Shown piece after piece: positions 6,704 to 11,711 of a stretch of 11,711 nt of DNA. The DNA is from Candidatus Nanopelagicales bacterium (GTDB lineage Bacteria; Actinomycetota; Actinomycetes; S36-B12; UBA5976): the NCBI GenBank assembly GCA_023257525.1, contig JALRCB010000022.1:1-11711 (forward strand), written 5' to 3'. The first letter of the stretch is position 1. Every line of letters begins with the position of its first letter. Made by a program: the position numbers and the translations under genes. The notes beneath the pieces are model-generated. The model searched no databases and was not told the origin of the DNA. It worked only from the letters and a program-made list of their open reading frames with translations.

Positions 6704-7568
6704 TGATCGCCGCAGTTGGACCAGCAGTGTTAAGCGCATAAAAATGCAAACCTTCAGCACCGAGGGCAAAAACGTCTTCACAGATTTGCACTGCAACGTC
6801 AATGCCAAGTTGCTTCAATGATTCTGGATCATTTTGATACCGCGCAAAGCGTAATCTTGTTGCTTTTGGCATGTATCCACCACTGAGCTCTAACATTTTC
6901 ACAATTTGCGGATAACTGGTTACTGGCATGATGCCTGGGTAAATAGACAACTTGGAGCCTCTAGCATCGAGGGCATTACGCAAGGCTTCGTACCGGCCGC
7001 TATCAAATACGAACTGGGTAATAGCAAATGTTGCGCCAAGTTCTTCCTTGCGAAGAAGAACGTTGATGTCTTTGGCAAAGTTTCCCTCAGAAGCCGGGTG
7101 CACGTCAGGGAAGGCCGCAACGCCGATTGAAAACCCGCCGATCTCGGCAGCTAACTCAACGAGCTGATCAGCGTAATCAAAACCACCAGGCGTGGTAACC
7201 CATGGGGCTGTTGGTCCACCAACCGGGTCGCCACGGAGCGCTAAGACCCCATGAAAGCCCTCTGACTTGTATTGCTCAAGGACATCTACTAATTCATCGC
7301 GGGTTGATCCAACACAAGTTAAATGCCCAATTACTGGGACGCCAGTTTTGGCGATGAATTCCGATGCAATTCGAACTGTGCGATCGCGGGTGCCACCACC
7401 TGCGCCATAAGTCATGGAGACAAAGTCTGGTTTGAATTCTTGCAACTCATCTATGGTTTGCCAGAGTTTTTGTTCGCCCTCAGGATCCTTGGGTGGGAAG
7501 AACTCAAATGAGATGGTGGGGGTTTGAACTGTGGCGCTCAAAACATCAAAAGCGGTGTCGGCTGACAA
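6675..7568 (-). CDS. metF: 5,10-methylenetetrahydrofolate reductase
   Basis: A cytoplasmic flavoenzyme that reduces 5,10-methylene-THF to 5-methyl-THF, the methyl donor for methionine synthesis. Motifs: SFEFFPPK (20-27, Glu22), TYGAGGGTRDRT (53-64), GHLTC (81-85), LALRGDP (109-115, Asp114), FAITQFVFD (181-189, Gln185), GIMPV (212-216) and a closing GLHFYALN (273-280). Glu22, Asp114 and Gln185 correspond to the known folate and flavin site residues. Its 297 residues match E. coli MetF. The start is a rare TTG, chosen because a perfect AGGAGG lies four bases upstream and no other start gives a better N terminus. That site is fully paired in a leader hairpin. It lies 86 bases after the MFS gene on the same strand and overlaps the convergent phosphoesterase gene by 29 bp. 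Confidence 0.95.
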   Translation of the reverse strand: MSADTAFDVLSATVQTPTISFEFFPPKDPEGEQKLWQTIDELQEFKPDFVSMTYGAGGGTRDRTVRIASEFIAKTGVPVIGHLTCVGSTRDELVDVLEQYKSEGFHGVLALRGDPVGGPTAPWVTTPGGFDYADQLVELAAEIGGFSIGVAAFPDVHPASEGNFAKDINVLLRKEELGATFAITQFVFDSGRYEALRNALDARGSKLSIYPGIMPVTSYPQIVKMLELSGGYMPKATRLRFARYQNDPESLKQLGIDVAVQICEDVFALGAEGLHFYALNTAGPTAAIIKQLSMLAR

Positions 7569-7571
7569 CTT

Positions 7572-7607
7572 GCCTCCTGGAGATCTGGGGGGATCAATCC
7601 ACGAGGC
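7572..7607 (-). promoter_or_regulatory. SD-sequestering hairpin in the metF 5' leader
   Basis: Read on the minus strand, the 5' arm GCCUCGUGGA (7607-7598) pairs with the 3' arm UCCAGGAGGC (7581-7572), ten positions with a single G-G mismatch. An unpaired UU follows the 5' arm, then GAUC pairs with GAUC around a six-base loop CCCCCA (7591-7586). The 3' arm contains the whole AGGAGG ribosome site (7578-7573) of metF, and the TTG start follows three bases after the stem. Nothing U-rich follows, so it is not an intrinsic terminator. The structure should block translation unless melted by a protein, ligand, small RNA, ribosome passage or temperature. It matches no riboswitch class I can name. Confidence 0.6.
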
Positions 7608-7625
7608 TTCGTTTCCTGAAATCTA

Positions 7626-7653
7626 AATTTATCACTAACTAGTTGAAAGTAAA
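7626..7653 (-). promoter_or_regulatory. Possible metF promoter
   Basis: On the minus strand TTTACT (7653-7648) and TAAATT (7631-7626) are 16 bases apart, each matching four of six consensus positions. Transcription would start near 7619 and give a leader of about 50 bases, most of it the hairpin that covers the metF ribosome site. The -35 box lies just past the stop codon of the MFS gene. Co-transcription from the MFS promoter is the alternative. Confidence 0.3.
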
Positions 7654-7654
7654 G

Positions 7655-8902
7655 TCAGACTCGACTTTTAAAAATCTGCTTTCCCGCGATAAGTGCAACA
7701 TATGTAATTGGAATTGCAGACAACGCACATAGCCAGCCGTAACTCAACACCGCGATGATTACACCAGCAAGTGCACCACCAACAGCAGCACTTAAATTCA
7801 TAACCAAGTCAGATGTTCCTTGGGCTGGCGCGCGATAGTGATCTGAAACCGACTCGGATAACAAAGTCGAACCAGCAATAAGAGTGCAGGACCAACCAAG
7901 CCCGAGCAAGAACAAACCTATTCCTAATTGAATCTCATTGTTAGCTGGCGATAGACCCGAGATAACTGCAGATGAAATCAGAATCAAGCTGCCGATGAGA
8001 ATTACCTGTGGTCGTCCTAGTCGATCGGTTAGATATCCAACGACAGGGGAGAGCGCATACATTCCAGCAATGTGAACGCTGATAACAAAACCAATAATGT
8101 TTAGCGAGACATCTACGTGAGCCATGTGAACTGGAGTCATAACCATCACGGCAACCATGATCAAATGACCCATTGAAATAGCCAATAGTCCTAGCAAAGC
8201 ATTTGGAATAGAAGTTATGTGCTTGAAAACTTCCTTGGTAGGCACCTTGGTCTTGCTCGAGGATTCCTCGCTGTGTCCGGCAACGCTAGTTAAGTATGGA
8301 TCTGGTTTTAACCTTGTCCAAATGATTAAAGAACCAAGGCCCAGCATCACTGCCGAAAGAATGTAAGGCCCAGTTAGTTTTGGCAAGCCAAAGAAGGTTG
8401 CAACATTGCCAAAAGGGCCCATCAAATTTGGTCCGACGACCGAACCAATTGTCGAAGCCCAGACCACTAGGGACAAACTTTTTGCTCTTGTCGAGGAACT
8501 TGCGAGATCTACTGCGGCATAACGTGCCTGGTAGCCAGATGCCGACGCTGCACCTACCAAGAAAGTTCCGAGAAGCATAATTGGAAGAATTCGTGAGGTG
8601 CCACCTGCAATGGCAAACACCGCCCCAATTGCGCCAACTAAGTAACCAGAGCCAAGCGCAAGGCGACGCCCACCACGTCTAGTTAAGTTTGCAAGTGGCA
8701 AAGCCATTGCGGCGGCGCCGAGGACACCAAAAGTTTGCGCCAATCCAGCTAGGGCTTCTGATTTTGTAATGCTTGCCACTAATAGCGAGCCAGCAGCAAC
8801 GGTACTGGAGTAACCAAGGCCAGAAAGTGTTTGCGCACTTGCCAAAGTCTGAAGAGTTTTCTTTTGTAGTGGATGCGCTAACTCAACAGAAGGTTCGGTC
8901 AC
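7655..8902 (-). CDS. MFS transporter, substrate unknown
   Basis: A 415-residue inner-membrane protein with about twelve hydrophobic helices in two halves, separated by a polar loop at about 199-228. The second half carries a good MFS motif A, GYLTDRLGRP (289-298); the equivalent in the first half, NLTRRGGRR (72-80), is degenerate. SGYQARYAAVDLA (122-134), followed by SLSLVVWASTIGSVVGP (142-158), is a pattern I associate with actinobacterial MFS proteins of the drug or metabolite efflux type. The start is GTG at 8902, with TAGGCT (8915-8910) ending seven bases before it and no ribosome site, so it may be leaderless. It is divergent from yhhQ and upstream of metF on the same strand. Neither neighbour identifies the substrate. 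Confidence 0.88.
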   Translation of the reverse strand: MTEPSVELAHPLQKKTLQTLASAQTLSGLGYSSTVAAGSLLVASITKSEALAGLAQTFGVLGAAAMALPLANLTRRGGRRLALGSGYLVGAIGAVFAIAGGTSRILPIMLLGTFLVGAASASGYQARYAAVDLASSSTRAKSLSLVVWASTIGSVVGPNLMGPFGNVATFFGLPKLTGPYILSAVMLGLGSLIIWTRLKPDPYLTSVAGHSEESSSKTKVPTKEVFKHITSIPNALLGLLAISMGHLIMVAVMVMTPVHMAHVDVSLNIIGFVISVHIAGMYALSPVVGYLTDRLGRPQVILIGSLILISSAVISGLSPANNEIQLGIGLFLLGLGWSCTLIAGSTLLSESVSDHYRAPAQGTSDLVMNLSAAVGGALAGVIIAVLSYGWLCALSAIPITYVALIAGKQIFKSRV

Positions 8903-8936
8903 AGGTAACAGCCTATTGAGGTGGTTAAATTAACCA
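8903..8936. promoter_or_regulatory. Divergent MFS/yhhQ promoter region with a 15-bp palindrome
   Basis: Only 34 bases separate the two divergent starts. For yhhQ (plus), TAAATT at 8926-8931 ends five bases before the GTG at 8937. For the MFS gene (minus), TAGGCT at 8915-8910 ends seven bases before its GTG at 8902. Both spacings suit leaderless transcripts, and neither gene has a Shine-Dalgarno sequence; -35 boxes are not convincing. A perfect palindrome, TGGTTAA-A-TTAACCA (8922-8936), covers the yhhQ -10 box and ends right before its start codon. It is placed as a repressor operator would be. Confidence 0.45.
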
Positions 8937-9614
8937 GTGACCAACATCCAAAAACCAAGTGCCCCTGTATACGCGTCTACTACTTCAGGCTATTACCCAG
9001 TAGTAATGGCGGTATTTGTTTCCTTGCTTGTCATTTCAAACATCGGTGCCGTAAAACTCATTTCATTTGGCCCACTTATTCTTGATGGTGGCGCGTTCCT
9101 GTTTCCACTGGTGTACATAACAGGCGACATTCTCAGCGAGGTTTACGGCTTTAAAGCGGCTCGCAAAGCAATCCTTGTTGGATTTGCGATGGCGATAATT
9201 GCAGCAGTTACGTTTTGGCTAGTTCAACTATCTCCACCTGGTGGCGGTTGGGCTAACCAAGAAGCTTACGAAGCTATCCTTGGCTTTGTACCGCGCATTG
9301 TTTTTGCTAGCGTCTGCGGGTTCTTGGTTGGGCAGCTGTTGAACTCATACGTACTGGTCAAAATCAAGGCGCGTACAAATGAAGGTTCGCTTTGGATAAG
9401 ACTCATTGGCTCAACTTTGGTTGGCGAGCTTGCTGACACTGTCGTGTTTTGCACGATCGCGTTTTACGGAATCATTACCGGTGGGGATTTCATGAATTAC
9501 GTAATAGTTGGCTACCTTTACAAGACGCTGGTTGAGGTAGTCATGTTGCCGGTTACGTATCGCGTAATCGCTCACGTTAAGGCAAACGAACCAACGTATG
9601 TGGCAGCGAACTAA
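8937..9614 (+). CDS. yhhQ: Queuosine precursor transporter (YhhQ/VUT family)
   Basis: A 225-residue membrane protein with about six helices. It shows the family's DILSEVYG (64-71) after a first hydrophobic pair, and the late STLVGELADTVVF (159-171) helix. YhhQ-type proteins import queuosine precursors such as preQ0 and preQ1 for insertion into tRNA. The neighbour fits: the gene converges on tgt, whose product inserts such bases, with only three bases between the stop codons. The GTG at 8937 is preceded by a -10-like box and a palindrome rather than a ribosome site. Older annotation calls this family conserved integral membrane or vitamin-uptake proteins. Which precursor is carried cannot be read from the sequence. 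Confidence 0.88.
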   Translation: MTNIQKPSAPVYASTTSGYYPVVMAVFVSLLVISNIGAVKLISFGPLILDGGAFLFPLVYITGDILSEVYGFKAARKAILVGFAMAIIAAVTFWLVQLSPPGGGWANQEAYEAILGFVPRIVFASVCGFLVGQLLNSYVLVKIKARTNEGSLWIRLIGSTLVGELADTVVFCTIAFYGIITGGDFMNYVIVGYLYKTLVEVVMLPVTYRVIAHVKANEPTYVAAN

Positions 9615-9617
9615 GAA

Positions 9618-10847
9618 TTAGTCTTTAGCAAGACCAGGTCGTTGGTACTGTCCCATAAATTCGGTTTTGAATTCTTGAAAAGTTCCATCAATTAAGGTCT
9701 GGCGCATCTTCGCTACCAAACCAACAATGAAGTGCTCATTGTGAATGGTCAGCAGGGTAGAGGCCAGTAATTCTTTGGCATGAACAAGGTGGTGCAAGTA
9801 AGCCTGGGTGTAATGCGTACAGGTATAGCACTCACAGCCTTCAACTAAAGGCTCAAAGGATCTGCGATATTTGGCATTAGTGATATTGAAGCGACCGTAG
9901 TTGTTGTACACGGAAGCATTTCTAGCTACGCGTGATGCCGAAACACAGTCAAAGGTGTCAATGCCGGCCTCAACGCCCACAAATAGGTCCTCGGGCTCGC
10001 CAATACCTAACAGGTGGCGAGGTCGCGCGAGCGGAAGTTCCTCGGTGACCCAACTGACAATGGTGCCAAGCTCGTGCTTATCTAACGCTCCGCCGATACC
10101 GTAGCCATCAAAATCCATGGCGCCAAGGTCCGAAGCTGCCTTGCGGCGCAAATCTTCGTACTGCGCGCCTTGAATGACACCGAATAGCGCTTGATACGGC
10201 TTATTAGATCGATCTGCAGTTAACTTATTGTGTTCTTCAATGCAGCGGATTGCCCAAAGCCGAGTTCGCTCAAGCGACATAACTTGGTATTCGCGAGTAT
10301 TCATCAAAGTAGTTAGTTCATCAAAGGCAAAAATAATGTCAGCCCCAAGTTGATGTTGCACCTGCATGGAAAACTCTGGGGTAAATCTATGCATAGTTCC
10401 GTCTAAGTGGGACTTAAACGTGACTCCATCATCATCAACATGAGCCAGGCGAGTCTTATTCTCAGCAATCACATCATCAGACTGAACTGTGTCAGTCTCC
10501 ATAGCCAAGACTTTCTTGAATCCTGCACCCAGACTCATTACTTGAAAGCCACCGCTGTCGGTAAACGTTGGTCCTGGCCAGTTCATGAACTTACCTAAGC
10601 CGCCTGCGTCATCGACGATATCTGCGCCGGGCTGCAAGTAGAGGTGATACGCGTTGGCAAGCAGTGCTTGCGAACCAAGTTCTTGCATTGACTCTGGCAT
10701 TACTGACTTAACGGTTGCCTTTGTGCCAACTGGAATGAAGGCAGGAGTTTGAATTTGGCCATGTGGGGTGTTCATGGTTCCAGCTCTAGCGCTACTGCTG
10801 CGCTCGGGCGCACTTACAACGTTGAAAGAAAATTCAGATTTCGACAC
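9618..10847 (-). CDS. tgt: tRNA-guanine transglycosylase
   Basis: Exchanges G34 of GUN-anticodon tRNAs (Asp, Asn, His, Tyr) for preQ1 or a related base, the entry step of queuosine in tRNA. Visible sites: TDSGGFQ (96-102, general base Asp97), FAFDELT (173-179, base-recognition Asp176), GVIQG (223-227), GYGIGG (248-253), FDCV (299-302, nucleophile Asp300) and the zinc ligands Cys338, Cys340, Cys343 and His369 in CECYTC and TIHNEH. DCVSASRVARN replaces the DCVxPTRNxRN of proteobacterial enzymes, as in actinobacterial Tgt. Its 409 residues are slightly longer than E. coli Tgt (375). The GTG start is three bases after the marR stop with no ribosome site of its own, so the two genes are probably co-transcribed and coupled. 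Confidence 0.95.
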   Translation of the reverse strand: MSKSEFSFNVVSAPERSSSARAGTMNTPHGQIQTPAFIPVGTKATVKSVMPESMQELGSQALLANAYHLYLQPGADIVDDAGGLGKFMNWPGPTFTDSGGFQVMSLGAGFKKVLAMETDTVQSDDVIAENKTRLAHVDDDGVTFKSHLDGTMHRFTPEFSMQVQHQLGADIIFAFDELTTLMNTREYQVMSLERTRLWAIRCIEEHNKLTADRSNKPYQALFGVIQGAQYEDLRRKAASDLGAMDFDGYGIGGALDKHELGTIVSWVTEELPLARPRHLLGIGEPEDLFVGVEAGIDTFDCVSASRVARNASVYNNYGRFNITNAKYRRSFEPLVEGCECYTCTHYTQAYLHHLVHAKELLASTLLTIHNEHFIVGLVAKMRQTLIDGTFQEFKTEFMGQYQRPGLAKD

Positions 10848-10850
10848 TTG

Positions 10851-11303
10851 CTAGAGACTGTCTAGGTGATCGGCAATTTTCTTAGCAGCATTACCAAGCG
10901 CTTTGTACTCAGCGTCAGTAAGTAGGTCAACAAAATGCTTGCGGACGCCTTCGACATGGTCTGGAGCTGCCGCAACGAGAGCCTTCATGCCAGCATTTGT
11001 TAGAACTGCTAACTGACCTCGACGATCATCAGGACAAACCTCGCGTGACACTAGCCCAGCGTTCTCCATGCGATCAATTTGATGGGACAGTCGACTTCGA
11101 GAAAGTAAAGTCAGGGTTGCTAAATCGCTCATACGAATCGATTTGTTTTCGGCTTCAGAAAGGCGAACCATGATTTCATAGTCAGTAATTGTTAACCCAT
11201 GCGAATCTTGCAACTCACGGCTCAACTGTTCGCGCAGAACAGTGGTGGCAGTTAACCAGGAACGCCAGTGAGCTTGCTGCTCTTTGGATAGCCAACGGGT
11301 CAT
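10851..11303 (-). CDS. MarR-family transcriptional regulator
   Basis: A 150-residue winged-helix DNA-binding protein, the usual length for MarR dimers. N-terminal and C-terminal helices (about 8-33 and 105-148) should form the dimer interface. The DNA-binding part covers SIRMSDLATLT (55-65), recognition helix SRSRLSHQIDRMEN (68-81) and the wing with CPDDRRGQ (90-97). The single cysteine, Cys90, lies in the wing. It is the first gene of a likely two-gene unit with tgt and lies 34 bases after the methionine aminopeptidase gene. MarR proteins often control adjacent genes and respond to small ligands, so tgt and possibly yhhQ are candidate targets; this is inference from position only. The ATG at 11303 has no ribosome site and appears leaderless. 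Confidence 0.9.
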   Translation of the reverse strand: MTRWLSKEQQAHWRSWLTATTVLREQLSRELQDSHGLTITDYEIMVRLSEAENKSIRMSDLATLTLLSRSRLSHQIDRMENAGLVSREVCPDDRRGQLAVLTNAGMKALVAAAPDHVEGVRKHFVDLLTDAEYKALGNAAKKIADHLDSL

Positions 11304-11309
11304 GGAATG

Positions 11310-11337
11310 AGTCTAATCGAAGTAATTGAAATGTTAA
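11310..11337 (-). promoter_or_regulatory. Promoter of marR-tgt, leaderless type
   Basis: On the minus strand TTAACA (11337-11332, five of six -35 consensus bases) and TAGACT (11315-11310, four of six) are separated by 16 bases. The -10 box ends six bases before the ATG at 11303, so transcription should begin at or next to the start codon. The -35 box abuts the stop codon of the upstream aminopeptidase gene and overlaps a GTTAAC palindrome (11333-11338). This is the best promoter in the window. Confidence 0.5.
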
Positions 11338-11711
11338 CTACACAGATGTAAGGATTTCGGCGCCATCAGCCGTTACAACAAGGGTGTGCTCGAACTGCGC
11401 AGATCTCCGTCGATCTTTAGTGACCACCGTCCAGTCGTCATCCCACATATCCCAAGTATGAGTTCCCAAGGTAAGCATTGGCTCGATAGTAAATGTCATA
11501 CCTTCTTTGATTTCAGTATCAAAGTGCTCAGTGTCGTAATGGGGGACGATCAGCCCAGAATGGAAGGTAGTGGAAATTCCATGTCCAGTGAAGTCTCGAA
11601 CCACTCCGTAGTTGAAGCGTTTGGCATAGGACTCGATTACCCGTCCAATCACATTTATTGGACGGCCTGGTTTAACGGCAGCGATTGCCCGTTTTAGGGA
11701 TTCTTCAGTTC
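11338..11711 (-). CDS. map: Methionine aminopeptidase type I, C-terminal part (5' end outside window)
   Basis: The frame stays open to the window edge; about 123 residues up to the TAG are visible, so the annotated start lies beyond 11711 and the GTG at 11652 is internal. The enzyme removes the initiator methionine from nascent proteins using a two-metal site. Visible motifs are TGHGISTTFHSG with the metal-ligand and substrate-binding histidines, VPHYD, GMTFTIEPM with the metal-ligand glutamate, WTVVTKDRRRSAQFEHT with the last metal-ligand glutamate, and a closing EILTSV. The two aspartate ligands lie in the missing part. The wording resembles the actinobacterial MapB type. It runs in the same direction as marR and tgt, but marR seems to have its own promoter. 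Confidence 0.93.
   Translation of the reverse strand, partial: TEESLKRAIAAVKPGRPINVIGRVIESYAKRFNYGVVRDFTGHGISTTFHSGLIVPHYDTEHFDTEIKEGMTFTIEPMLTLGTHTWDMWDDDWTVVTKDRRRSAQFEHTLVVTADGAEILTSV

Noticed and set aside
7572..7607. metF leader hairpin as an intrinsic terminator or a known SAM/SAH riboswitch
   Set aside because: No U-run follows the stem, and the leader is too short and lacks any junction or pseudoknot pattern I can recognise for those classes. It is better described as ribosome-site sequestration of unknown trigger.
9590..9646. Inverted repeat ACCAACG/CGTTGGT across the yhhQ-tgt junction, with an inner GTCTT/AAGAC hairpin at 9621-9634
   Set aside because: Considered as a two-way terminator, but the outer loop is 43 bases, the inner stem only five pairs, and no U-run follows on either strand. 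It could arise by chance.
11386..11697. 103-residue open frame on the plus strand
   Set aside because: It is antisense to the clear methionine aminopeptidase coding sequence and shows no family features.
1..11711. A defence, mobile or biosynthetic island
   Set aside because: I saw no integrase, transposase, toxin-antitoxin, CRISPR or megasynthase gene, no terminal repeats, and no visible shift in base composition. The gene set is mainly housekeeping and nutrient recovery.

Overview
The window reads as ordinary, densely packed chromosome of a small-genome actinobacterium. The evidence is actinobacterial-type methionine aminopeptidase, Tgt and Uup-like ABC-F proteins, moderate GC (judged by eye), many GTG starts, and gene starts that mostly lack Shine-Dalgarno sequences. 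A freshwater lineage such as the acI/Nanopelagicales group would fit, but this is inference only. I see no phage, IS, CRISPR, tRNA or rRNA, and no gap between genes longer than about 90 bases.

Layout. (1) Positions 1-280: the 3' end of an EamA-type transporter gene, converging on a complete ABC-F ATPase gene (277-2058, minus) with overlapping stop codons. (2) Positions 2146-5187, plus: a four-gene operon of a DUF1989 protein followed by pxpA, pxpB and pxpC, with overlapping or nearly touching genes. PxpABC is the ATP-dependent 5-oxoprolinase. (3) Positions 5237-6703, plus: a secreted, probably surface-anchored endonuclease/exonuclease/phosphatase-family enzyme, whose 3' end overlaps metF on the other strand by 29 bp. 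(4) Positions 6675-8902, minus: an MFS transporter gene, then metF. The short metF leader holds a hairpin that pairs the whole, perfect Shine-Dalgarno sequence. (5) Positions 8937-11711: a queuosine-related block. A YhhQ-family precursor transporter (plus) converges on tgt (minus). tgt lies 3 bp after a MarR-family regulator gene, which follows the 3' end of a methionine aminopeptidase gene.

Themes. Nitrogen and carbon recovery from 5-oxoproline is the operon's likely job, and the DUF1989 partner is the open question there. Queuosine salvage (transporter plus tRNA-guanine transglycosylase) is the second unit. Several starts sit 5-7 bases after a TANNNT -10 box, which suggests leaderless mRNAs; metF is the opposite case, with a strong but occluded ribosome site. 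I found no clearly new large system. The best leads are the metF leader hairpin, the DUF1989-pxpABC operon with its atypical PxpA motifs, and a palindrome over the yhhQ promoter.
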